Origin: Streptomyces virginiae
Lineage (GTDB): Bacteria > Actinomycetota > Actinomycetes > Streptomycetales > Streptomycetaceae
Assembly (NCBI RefSeq): GCF_000720455.1
Contig: NZ_JOAK01000006.1
Location: forward strand, 248,001 to 312,000
DNA length: 64,000 bases
Direction of reading: 5' to 3'
Position numbers and translations under genes: made by a program. Each line of letters begins with the position of its first letter. The stretch's first letter is position 1. Under the pieces are notes generated by a model. The model made no database searches. It was given only the letters and a program-made list of their open reading frames with translations, and was not told the DNA's origin. This document shows positions 35,676 to 44,700 of this stretch, in pieces.

Positions 35676-35867
35676 CACCCCGACGCCGCCCCAGGGCGCC
35701 CCGTTCCCCGTCACCTCCCGCGCTGATGCCGCACGGTCCGTTCGCCGTCGCCGCCGCCGTCGCAGCGCAGCAGGTCGGTCGGGGCGACGGGGCGCCCTGT
35801 GCCGTCACGGCCCGCGCGGCAAGTCGTCTGCAAGAGGCCTGCAAGGGGGGTCCGAAGACTGGGAGTC

Positions 35868-36551
35868 ATGACTTCGCGCAACACTTCCGACTCCCCCGTC
35901 CACCCCTACACCCGCGAGATGGCGATGATCCACCAGGTGTTCCGCCGGGAATCGCGGCTGCTGACCGAACTCGTCCAGGACGCGCCTCCCGGTGACACCG
36001 CCCGCGCCGGGATCCTCGCCGAGCACTGGCGGCTTTACTCCATCGGGCTGCACGCCCACCACACCGGTGAGGACGAGATGCTCTGGCCGGTGCTGCTGCC
36101 CCACCTGGACCTCGATGCCGAGCAGGTCCTGGCGATGGAGGCGCAGCACCGCGAGCTCGACGAGGGGATCGCCGAGGTCCAGCGGCACATGGACCGGTGG
36201 CAGGCGCGGGCCTTTCGCGAGGACCGCGACGAGCTCGCCGAGGCGCTGCGCCGGCACCACCGGCAGCTGTGCGCCCACCTCGACGAGGAGGAACGGGAGG
36301 TCATGCCGCTGGTCGCGCTCCACGTGGACGAGAAGCAGTGGCATGCGGTGGGTGAGCGGGGCCTGGCGGAAACGCCCCGCAACCGGCTGCTGATCGCGCT
36401 GGGCGCCATCCTGGAGGACACCTCGCCCGAGGAGCGCCGGGAGTTCCTGGCGCGGCTGCCGCTGCCGGCCCGGGTGATGTGGAGGCTGCTCGGACAGCGG
36501 CAGTACCGCCGTGAGACCGACCGGGTCCGTGGCCGACGCTCTGCCGTCTGA
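35868..36551 (+). CDS. Hemerythrin-domain protein
   Basis: 227 residues from ATG 35868 (GGGAG five bases upstream; the open frame begins at 35799 but lacks a site there). The four-helix hemerythrin-like domain is visible: 'MAMIHQVFRRESRLLTEL', 'LYSIGLHAHHTGEDEMLWPVLLPHLDL', 'QHRELDEGIAEVQRHM' and 'LCAHLDEEEREVMPLVALHV' carry the His/Glu ligands expected for a di-iron centre. The last 50 residues ('LAETPRNRLLIALGAILEDTSPEERREFLARLPLPARVMWRL') form an extra helical tail common in this actinobacterial group. Possible oxygen, NO or iron sensing, unproven. Confidence 0.9.
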   Translation: MTSRNTSDSPVHPYTREMAMIHQVFRRESRLLTELVQDAPPGDTARAGILAEHWRLYSIGLHAHHTGEDEMLWPVLLPHLDLDAEQVLAMEAQHRELDEGIAEVQRHMDRWQARAFREDRDELAEALRRHHRQLCAHLDEEEREVMPLVALHVDEKQWHAVGERGLAETPRNRLLIALGAILEDTSPEERREFLARLPLPARVMWRLLGQRQYRRETDRVRGRRSAV

Positions 36552-36621
36552 CGTGCCGTACTCCCCCTCCCGGCCCCGCGTCGTGGCCGCCCGCCCCCTG
36601 CCCCCCGAGGAAGTCCCACCG

Positions 36622-37557
36622 ATGCGCATCGGATTCTCCGTCCCCCAGTTCGGCCCGTTCGCCGACCCCGACCGCACCGCCGCGATGTGCACCGCCCTGG
36701 AGGCGCTGGGCTGCGACAGCCTCTGGGCGGCCGACCGGCTGCTGGCACCTCTCACTCCCGCCGAGGGCTACCCCGGCGGGCAGCCGATGCCCGTCCGGTA
36801 CGGGACCCATCTCGACCCGCTGCTCGCCCTGGCCGTGGCGGCCTCGGCCACCGAACGGGTCCGTCTCGGCAGCAGCACGCTCAACGCCCTCTGGCAGCCG
36901 CCCCTCGTACTGGCCCGGGCGCTGACCACCCTCGACCTGATCAGCCACGGGCGACTGGACGTCGGCATCGGGCTGGGCTGGATGCGCGAGGAGTACGAGG
37001 CCGCCGGGGTGCCCTGGCAGGGGCGTGGAGCACGGCTGGAGGAGACCCTCGACGTCCTCGACGCCGTATGGCGGTGCGACCCGGTGGTCCACACCGGCCC
37101 CCTGTGGACGATCCCCGAGTCGACCGTCCTGCCCAAGCCCCTCCAGGGCCCGAGGCCCCCGGTCCTGCTCGGCGGCTTCACCCCGCCCGCGCTGGAGCGC
37201 GTCGGCCGGCGCGCGGACGGCTGGCTGGGGGCCTCGATGCCGCTGCCCCACCTCCACGGTCTCTGGGCGGTCGCCGTCGAGGCCGCCGAACGCGCCGGGC
37301 GTGACCCGGCGGGGCTGCGCCGGGTGTTCCGCGTCAACCCGGAGGTCACCACCGCCGAAACCGACCCCGCGCAGACGCACCACCGCGGGACCGTGCGCCA
37401 GCTCTGCGACCACCTCAGGGCGGTGTGCGAGACGGGTACCGGTACCGACGAGGTGCTCGTGGACCTCCAGCTGGCGACGGACTCGCCCGAGGAGTACCTC
37501 GATCTGGCCGCGGCGTTCATGGCCGAACTGACCCCCTGGCGAGTGTCCGCGAAGTAG
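36622..37557 (+). CDS. LLM-class F420-dependent oxidoreductase
   Basis: 311 residues from ATG 36622 (GAGGAAG upstream). Luciferase-like monooxygenase TIM barrel: 'MRIGFSVPQFGPFADPDRTAAMCTALEALGCDSLWAADRLL', 'VRLGSSTLNALWQPPLVLARALTTLDLISHGRLDVGIGLGWMREEYEAAGVPW', 'VLLGGFTPPALERVGRRADGWLG'. In actinobacteria most members of this branch use coenzyme F420 rather than FMN. Substrate unknown. No membrane segment. The next downstream element is a 154-bp inverted-repeat element. Confidence 0.9.
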   Translation: MRIGFSVPQFGPFADPDRTAAMCTALEALGCDSLWAADRLLAPLTPAEGYPGGQPMPVRYGTHLDPLLALAVAASATERVRLGSSTLNALWQPPLVLARALTTLDLISHGRLDVGIGLGWMREEYEAAGVPWQGRGARLEETLDVLDAVWRCDPVVHTGPLWTIPESTVLPKPLQGPRPPVLLGGFTPPALERVGRRADGWLGASMPLPHLHGLWAVAVEAAERAGRDPAGLRRVFRVNPEVTTAETDPAQTHHRGTVRQLCDHLRAVCETGTGTDEVLVDLQLATDSPEEYLDLAAAFMAELTPWRVSAK

Positions 37558-37601
37558 CGCCTGCACCCGCCGGGCAGGCGGGACTTTGCGGACACGACCT
37601 C

Positions 37602-37755
37602 AAGGTTGTTTCAAAAGGTCGTCTGGATCGATACGCCGTCCGCTATATGCAGGTTTACCCCCGGCGCTTGCCTGCCGAGAATTCAGGCAAATCGCCCTTA
37701 GTCGAGTCGGTCCGAGCCTGACGCTCAGGGCTCGGTCACCTTGTGAAACAACCTT
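37602..37755. mobile_element. MITE-like element with 18-bp terminal inverted repeats
   Basis: AAGGTTGTTTCAAAAGGT (37602-37619) and ACCTTGTGAAACAACCTT (37738-37755) are complements at 17 of 18 positions and bound 118 bases of non-coding DNA with several smaller internal dyads. The total is 154 bp. No transposase frame exists inside. The right end coincides with the last base of the SARP stop codon. No target-site duplication was found, so a very large stem-loop terminator is the main alternative. Confidence 0.6.
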
Positions 37756-40700
37756 TAGGGAGCGGGCACGACCTGGGGCGCGGGCGGCAGTTCGGCCAGG
37801 GCGGCGGCCGCGGCGCCCGCCCAGTGGGGCGAGTTCCACGCGGCCGCCACCCGTTCGGCCTCCAGGAAGTGCCGGCGGGCCTCTTCGGGGCGGTCCAGGA
37901 AGCGGGCGAGTTCGCCCAGGGTCTGCGCGACGGGCCGGTAGACGACGCTGAGACTGCTCGCCCCACCCGCCAGCCCCCGCAGGGGCAGCAGGTCCTCGTA
38001 CACCTCGGCGGCGGCCTCCCGGTCGCGGAAGACGACGGCGGCCACGCCGCGCAGTCCGGCCAGGATGGGGTAGGCGAAGTCGCGCCGGTGCGCCACGCGC
38101 ATGGCGAAGACCTGCCGGGCCTCTTCGGAGCGCCCGGCAGCCAGCAGCGCGAGCGCCGCGAGGGCTTCGTTGTACGGCTGGTAGCGCTCCCACACCGTGA
38201 GCAGCACAGGCAGCATTTCGGCGAGTCGGCCCTGCTGCAGGCGGATGCACCCGATGCTGAGGGCGGCCAGCCCGCTGAGGTCCACCGCTCCGCGTTCCCG
38301 CAGCTCGGCCACCGTCGTCCCCAGGGCCTGTTCGGCCTCTTCGAAACGCCCCTGGGCCATCGCGAGCATGGGACGGCGCAGCCTGGCGACCGCGAACGCG
38401 CCCTGGAGCTCGTAGGTACGGGCGATCTCGTCCGCGCGCACCAGGCACCGCTCCATCTCCGCAGGGTCGTTGCGGCCGGCGGCCAGCCGGGCCGCGATGT
38501 AGGAGCTCATCCAGGAGTACTCGGGGCTGTCCTGGGCGTCGGCCACCTCGGCGAGTTCCCGGTGGAGCTCCAGGTAGAGGGCGGGTTCCAGTTCGCAGTC
38601 GACCTTGCGCAGCAGCGACGTGAGGGTCAGGCCCAGCAGCCGGGGCTCGCCCGTGCTCCGGGCGAGTTCCACGGCGCGGCGCGCCACGGCCACGGCACGG
38701 GGATCGGTGTCGTCGAGCGCGTCCGACAGCTGGTCGAGCAGCAGGCACCGCTGCCGGTCGGACAGGTCCGGGGCCTCCAGCAGTCGCCCGAGTTCCTCGA
38801 CGGCCTCCGGGTCGGACTCCGCGTACGGTCGGACGCGCCAGGGCGTCGGCTCGGTCCAGGTGGTGTAGGCGGCGGTCAGCAGGTCGGCCCGGCCTTCCGC
38901 ACGGGCCACCCGTACGGCCCGGTCCTGTGCTTCTCGGGCGGGCACCACGGCGCCCATCCGGATCCGGCACTCCACCAGCTGCCCCAGCAGCATCACCCGC
39001 AACAGAGCGGCGTCCTGGTCGGCGAACGCGGCCGGATGGTCGGTGAGGAGGCCGAGGGCCGCGTTGAGGAGGGCCTCGGCGTTCTGCGGGGCGTAGCGGC
39101 GCACCGCCTGCTCGCACGCCAGCCGGGCGTGGTGGACCGCGGGTCCGGCATCGGCGGTCACGACCGCCGCCGCCCTCAGCAGGTGGTGTGCCGTGGCCGC
39201 GACGTCGTCGGAGCCGAGGGCGATCAGGCCCCGGCCCAGGCGGGAGTGCATCCGGGCCAGCCGCAGCCGCGTGAGGTCGCCCTCCAGCGCGTCGCGTACC
39301 AGGGCGTGGGTGAAGCGGACCGTGCCCGGACGCGGCTCGGTGAGCAGCCCGGCGGTGACCCCCGCGTCCAGCGCGTCGAGGAGCTGTTCGGCGTCGGCGT
39401 CGGCGGCGTGGGCGAGGAGGGCCACCGGAGCCTCGCGTCCGGCGACGGCTGCCAGACGCAGGCCGGCCGTGACGCCCGGCGCGAGCAGGGCCAGGCGTCG
39501 CCGCAGCACGTCCTGGACCCCCTGCGGGACGCGCGCGAGCGCCTGCTGCTCGCCCTCGCCGGCCAGCAGGAGCGAACTCTCCCGCAGGTAGAAGGGGTTG
39601 CCTCCGGCGCGTTCGGCCAAGGCCACCGCGGCGTGATCACTCATGTCGGCCGCGCCGCGCCGCAGCAGCTCCTTCGCCTGGGCGGCCGACAGCCCGCCCA
39701 GTGCCAGCCGTACGGGCGAGCAGGCGGCGAGCCGTGCCAGGGCCCCGGTCAGATCGCCCTCACCGGTGCGGTACGAGCCGACCAGCAGCAGGGGTACGTC
39801 GCGCAGTTGCTCGGCGCAGAGCAGGAACAGCTCCACGCTCTCCTGGTCACCCCGGTGCAGGTCGTCGAGCACGATCGCGAGCGGCCGGCGCAGGGCCGTG
39901 TCACGGAGCCAGCCGAGCAGCGCCCTGTGCAGGCGGAAGCGCCCGGCCGGACTGCCGTCCCGCTGCCCGGAGTCGCCGGCGGTGCCCGGAGCCAGGAGGG
40001 GAGCGAGCTCGGCGGCGTAGGGGCCGGGCGGCGCGGCCTCCGCCAGGCCCGGCAGCATGTCGAACCAGGCGCGGCCGGGCGGGGCTCCGTCGGTTTCGGG
40101 GCAGTGCCCCGACCCGACCAGCCAGCCCTGTCCGGGCAGTTGGCCGACGGCGGCCTCCAGGAGGCTCGACTTGCCGATGCCGGCCTCACCGCTGACCACG
40201 ACCACCTGCGCCCGGCCCTGCAGCGCCCGGTCGGCCGCGGCGGCCAGCTCCGCCAACTCCTCGTCACGGCCCAGGAGCCGGTCCGCCGCCAGCACGGTGG
40301 CCGGCGCCGTCCCGCCTTCGGTCGGCAGGGCCGGTCCCGGCAGCGGGGCTGCTGACGGTGCCGGCGTCCGCATCCCGGTCGCCCCGCGGAGCACGTCCAG
40401 GCGCTGGTGCAGCAGGGCGTGCTCCAACTCCAGGAGAGCGGGCCCGGGTTCCACGCCGAGTTCCTCGTCGAGGACGTGCCGGGCCCGGCGCAGCGCGGCC
40501 AGGGCGTCCCCCTGGCGGTCGCGGGCCCACAGCGCCAGGGCCAGCAGCCGCCAGCCCTCCTCGTGCAACGGCTGCTCCCGGGTGAGGGCCCCGGCGTCGG
40601 CGAGGGCCTGCGCGGCCTGCCCGCAGGCCAGCCGCGCGGCGGCGAGACGTTCGCGGGCGGTGCGGTACACCTCCTCCAGGCGGGTGCGCTCGCCCGCGGT

Positions 40701-41147
40701 CCACGGCTCGTCGGAGAACTCCGCGTACGGTTGCCCGCCCCACGCGTCGAGCGCCGCGGCGAGCCCCTCGGCGGCCGCGCCGGCGGGCGACTCCGGCGTC
40801 GAGGCGGCCGCGACCCGGCGCTCGAAGAGCCAGGCGTCCACCGCGTCCTGCTCCAGGTGGAGGGCGTAGCCGTAGGGGGCGCTGACCAGCAGGCGCGGGG
40901 GCGTGCGCGGCGGCCGCCCCGGTTCGAGGACGCGGCGCAGGCGCGCGACGTAGGCGTGGAGCGATGCCTGCGCGCTCGCCGGGGCACCCGTCGGCCACAG
41001 CCGCTCGACGATCCGCTCGGTGGGGACGACCGTCCCACGGGCGAGCAGGAGTTGGACCAGGACCATCCGGGCGAGCCGGCCGCCCGTGCCGACCGCGCGG
41101 CCGTCGACTTCGACCCGGAACGGGCCGAGCACCCTCACGTTGACCAT
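37755..41147 (-). CDS. SARP/BTAD-type regulator with AAA ATPase and TPR-like domain
   Basis: 1,130 residues, ATG 41147. An OmpR-type winged HTH is at 1-95 ('VRVLGPFRVEVDGRAVG', 'LWPTGAPASAQASLHAYVARLRRVLEPG') followed by the BTAD helical repeats to ~250 (EEVYRTARERLAAARLA, 'LALALWARDRQGDALAALRRARHVLDEELGVEPGPAL'). A linker of about 40 residues leads to an AAA/NB-ARC-type ATPase with Walker A GEAGIGKSS (320-328) and Walker B 'LAIVLDDLHRGD'. The last 500 residues are TPR-like helical repeats. Large SARP-ATPase proteins (AfsR-type plan) usually activate antibiotic or developmental genes, but no biosynthetic cluster adjoins this one. Its target is unknown. Confidence 0.93.
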   Translation of the reverse strand: MVNVRVLGPFRVEVDGRAVGTGGRLARMVLVQLLLARGTVVPTERIVERLWPTGAPASAQASLHAYVARLRRVLEPGRPPRTPPRLLVSAPYGYALHLEQDAVDAWLFERRVAAASTPESPAGAAAEGLAAALDAWGGQPYAEFSDEPWTAGERTRLEEVYRTARERLAAARLACGQAAQALADAGALTREQPLHEEGWRLLALALWARDRQGDALAALRRARHVLDEELGVEPGPALLELEHALLHQRLDVLRGATGMRTPAPSAAPLPGPALPTEGGTAPATVLAADRLLGRDEELAELAAAADRALQGRAQVVVVSGEAGIGKSSLLEAAVGQLPGQGWLVGSGHCPETDGAPPGRAWFDMLPGLAEAAPPGPYAAELAPLLAPGTAGDSGQRDGSPAGRFRLHRALLGWLRDTALRRPLAIVLDDLHRGDQESVELFLLCAEQLRDVPLLLVGSYRTGEGDLTGALARLAACSPVRLALGGLSAAQAKELLRRGAADMSDHAAVALAERAGGNPFYLRESSLLLAGEGEQQALARVPQGVQDVLRRRLALLAPGVTAGLRLAAVAGREAPVALLAHAADADAEQLLDALDAGVTAGLLTEPRPGTVRFTHALVRDALEGDLTRLRLARMHSRLGRGLIALGSDDVAATAHHLLRAAAVVTADAGPAVHHARLACEQAVRRYAPQNAEALLNAALGLLTDHPAAFADQDAALLRVMLLGQLVECRIRMGAVVPAREAQDRAVRVARAEGRADLLTAAYTTWTEPTPWRVRPYAESDPEAVEELGRLLEAPDLSDRQRCLLLDQLSDALDDTDPRAVAVARRAVELARSTGEPRLLGLTLTSLLRKVDCELEPALYLELHRELAEVADAQDSPEYSWMSSYIAARLAAGRNDPAEMERCLVRADEIARTYELQGAFAVARLRRPMLAMAQGRFEEAEQALGTTVAELRERGAVDLSGLAALSIGCIRLQQGRLAEMLPVLLTVWERYQPYNEALAALALLAAGRSEEARQVFAMRVAHRRDFAYPILAGLRGVAAVVFRDREAAAEVYEDLLPLRGLAGGASSLSVVYRPVAQTLGELARFLDRPEEARRHFLEAERVAAAWNSPHWAGAAAAALAELPPAPQVVPAP

Positions 41148-41240
41148 GACGAGAACATGCTAAGCGGATCATCGCGATCGTCACGCACCGGTGAGCGGGC
41201 CCGCGCCGAGGGCCCGCTCAGCGGCGGGAGCTGGGGTCTT

Positions 41241-41750
41241 TCAGCGCTGGAGGTCGATCGTGAAGCGCCGCGTACCCGTGGCGATCGTGTCCGCGTGGAC
41301 CGAGCCGCGGGCCCGGTCGTACTTGCCGGTGCCGCCGGTGATCGCGTTGTCGAACGACGGCGGAGGGCCCGGGACGAGGTGGCCGAAGACCATTCCCTGC
41401 ACGGTGAGCTGCCCGCCCGGCAGGACGTACGTCACGACGCACTCCTCCGCTCCCCCGTTGGCGACCCGGGTGGTGGTGCACGTACCGCCGGTCTCGCCGA
41501 CCTCGTTGCCGTCCTGGTCGAAGAGGACGGAGCGGAAGACGGTCCGGTCACCCTGGGCGGGGGCGCCGCCGGGGTTGACGGGGAAGCGGGACTGCTCGGC
41601 GAGGCGGCCGGTGAGGACGATGACCTGGCCCCGGTCCTTCTTGGGGGCGGGGTCGGCGTCCGCCGCGGTGGCGGACACGACGGGGGCGCAGGCGAGGAGG
41701 GCGACCAGCGCGGTGGCCGTGCCGAGAGAGGCTGCTCTGATGGGGCGCAT
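41241..41750 (-). CDS. Secreted allene-oxide-cyclase-barrel-like protein
   Basis: 169 residues, ATG 41750. Signal peptide MRPIRAASLGTATALVALLA with predicted cleavage after the Ala-rich 'VSATAADA'. The mature part has the beta-barrel pattern shared by plant AOC/dirigent and bacterial AOC-like proteins: 'GDRTVFRSVLFDQDGNEVGETGGTCTTTRVANGGAEECVVTYVLPGGQLTVQGMVFG' and 'GPPPSFDNAITGGTGKYDRARGSVHA'. The bacterial family has no proven enzymatic role. It is convergent in order with nothing nearby, and lies just downstream of the nSTAND-WD40 gene on the same strand (gap 46 bases), so co-transcription is plausible. Confidence 0.8.
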   Translation of the reverse strand: MRPIRAASLGTATALVALLACAPVVSATAADADPAPKKDRGQVIVLTGRLAEQSRFPVNPGGAPAQGDRTVFRSVLFDQDGNEVGETGGTCTTTRVANGGAEECVVTYVLPGGQLTVQGMVFGHLVPGPPPSFDNAITGGTGKYDRARGSVHADTIATGTRRFTIDLQR

Positions 41751-41796
41751 CGAGTGGCTCCTGAGATTGACGCTCGTGGACGGTCAGGCGACCCAT

Positions 41797-44700
41797 TCAT
41801 AGCCTCGGGTCCGCGGCCGCCCGGAGCGTCCCGGCGCGAACCACCGGCAGATCCGACCGATCGGACCAGCCGGCGCCCCGGCCCGGATCGCGTCCGGCCG
41901 GCTCCGCGCGGGTGGCCGGGCAGGGTGGGCCGAAGTCCACCGCCGGGAAGTGCTGCGCCCATTGGGCTCGGCTGATCCTGGGGTACGCGCTGTCGCAGAC
42001 GCGGGCGGTGACCCGGTCCAGGCGGGTGTCGCGAAGCCGGACGGTGAAGTCGTTGCCGCCGGTGGCCAGGGTGTCGCCGCCCGGGCCGAAGGCGACGGCC
42101 GGTACGGGGTTCGTGTGGCCGGTGAGGACGGTGGGGGTGGCGGGGCCGCCGCTCAGGTCCCACAGGAGGGCCTTGCTGTCCGCGGCGCCGGCTGCCAGCC
42201 GGTGGCCTTCCGCGTCGAAGACGATCGTGTAGAGCCAGGAGCCGGAGGCTGTCAGCTGTGTCGTCTTCGCGGGGTGGTGGATGTCGCCGACGTCGATCAG
42301 CCAGACCGTCTTGTCCGTCCGGTGGAATGCGGCCAGTCGCCGGTTGTCGGGGCTGAACACGCCGCCGGTCAGCGGGTCGGACCGGAAGGGGGACGGCAGC
42401 TCCCGGGGGCTGCGCGGTTCGCCGATGTCCCAGAACCTCAGCGAACCGGACTCGCCGGTGCTCGTCACCAGCGTGCGGCCGTCCGGCCGGAACGAGGCCG
42501 TCGTGACGTGCGGGCCGCCCTCGGAGATACGGCTCAGCAGGCGGGGAGCGCCGGGGTCGGTCAGGTCCCACAGGCCGGCCGTCCGCTGGTCCCAGACGGC
42601 GAGGAGGCGGCCGTCCGGGGCGAAGGCGGTGCCGGCGATTTCGCCGCCGCCGGGGGCGAGGACCGATGTCAGGCGGGGCTTGCGCGGATCGGTGACGTTC
42701 CAGACGCGGGCGGTGCCGTCCTCGGCGGCGGTGACGAGGGTGCGCCCGTCCGGGCTGAACGTCACGCAGCGGACGAACCGGGTGTGTCCGTGCAGGGCCG
42801 ACAGCGGCCACAGGGCGCGGCCGCCGGTGACCTGCCACAGCCGTGCGGTGCCGTCCCAGCTGGCGCTGGCGAGCAGCCGGCCGCCGGGGGCGAACGCCAG
42901 GGAGGTGACCACGTCGTCGTGGGTCGCGAGGGTGAGGTCCCGCAGGTCCAGGAGCAGGTCGGAGTTGGCGAGCACCCGGCCGTCCGGGCTGAACGCGGCC
43001 TGGTAGAAGCCGCCCTGGATCGTGCTGGTGCGCTTCGGCGCTCCCGGGGTGGTGACGTCCCAGAACTGGGTGGACCCGCCCACCGAGACCAGGGTGCCGC
43101 CGTCCGGGCTGAAGGTCACCGACCAGACGATCGCGGGATGGCCCGTCAGGACGACCGGCGTCCGCGGGCGTGTCGGCGATCCGGCGGTGATGTCCCAGAC
43201 CCGTGCGGTGCGGTCCCAGCCGCCGGTCGCAAGGGTCTTGCCGTCGGGGCTGAAGGCGGCCGAGGTCACGGTGTCGGTGTGCCCCCGCAGGACGTCGAGG
43301 AGGACCGGGTTCGCCGGGTCGCCGACGTCCCACAGCCGGGTGGTGGTGTCTCCGGTGGTCGCCACCGTGCGGCCGTCCGGGCCGAACGTCACCGAGGTGA
43401 CCGTGCCCGAGTGGCCGGGCAAGGCGGCCAGCAGCCGCGGGTTGCGGGGGTCGCTCGCGTTCCACAGCCGCGCCGTGCCGTCGGTGTGGCCGGTGGCCAG
43501 GACACCGCCGGCCGGCCGGTACGCCACCCACGTCGGCGCGGCCCGCTGGTCGGGCAGGGTGCTCAGCCCGGCGGGCGCGCGCGGGTCGGTCACGTCCCAC
43601 AGCCGCACCGCGCGGTCGCCGGCCGTGGCCAGGACGCGGCCGTCCGCGTCGAAGGCCACCGACGCCAGGCGGTCGGGCTGGTCGACGACGGCCAGTTGCA
43701 CGGGGTGGTGGGCGTCGCCGATGTCCCACAGCCGGGCCGTGCGGTCCCAGCTCGCGGTGGCCAGGACGGTGCTGTTCGGGGCGACGGAGATCGAGACCAC
43801 GTCGGAGGTGTGGCCGGTGAGCCGGCTCGTGTACGGGGTGGCGAAGGTGCTCATGAGCTGGTCGCGGACGTCGCGGGTGGCGGCCAGCCGGTAGGCGGCC
43901 AGGTTCAGTTGCGCGGCGAGCGCGGGGTCGTGGCGGCGCACCTCTGCCGCGTCCGCGGCGGCCTTCCGGGCGATGGCCACGTTGCGCTGGCGGATGGCCG
44001 AGTCGCGCGAATCGACGGCCAGCCCGCCCGCGGTCGCCGCGGTGACCACCAGCACGGTGAGCAGCGTGACCAGCTGTCGCAGGCGGACGGTGCGTCGCCG
44101 GACCGCCGCCATCTCGCCGGCCTGCGCCTCGCGGCTCGCATCGAGGAACCGGCGTTCCCTGGAGGTGAGGCGGCTGTCGTCGGCGGCGGCCAGGTCCAGT
44201 GCCGCGGCCAGCCGGGCACCCCGGTACAAGGCGTGCGGGTCGTGGTCGTGCGCCTCCCAGCCGGCGGTCGCCTCGGTGAGCCGGCGGTGCAGGAGCAGCC
44301 GGTCGCGGTCTTCGGTCAGCCAGCCGCGCAGCCTCGGCCAGCAGCGGATGATCGCCTCATGGGTGATCTCGACGCACCCGTCGTACAGCGTCACGAGCCT
44401 TTGGCGGGCGAGGGATTCGAGCACGTGCGCGGTGTCGGGGCTCGGGTCGAGTTCGTCGTCGGTGATCCGGCGCCTGGTGTCCTCGGTGCCCTCGCCGAGG
44501 GCGGTGAGCCGGAGGAACAGGGACTTGGCGAGGTCCTGCTGTGCCGGCGACAGGGATGCGTACGTCGCCTCCGCGGTGTGGGCCAGGGCGTGCTCGATTC
44601 CGCCGGCCGCCAGGTATCCCTCCAGGGTGAGGCGGCTGCCGCTGCGTCGCCGCCAGGTTTCGACCATGGCGTGGGAGACCAGGGGGAGCGCGCCCGGCCG

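Noticed and set aside
37743..40355. An 870-codon open frame on the + strand opposite the SARP regulator
   Set aside because: Shadow frame; the - strand carries clear SARP, BTAD and ATPase motifs.
37755..41147. A biosynthetic gene cluster controlled by the SARP regulator
   Set aside because: No polyketide, peptide, terpene or RiPP synthesis genes occur within the window next to it.
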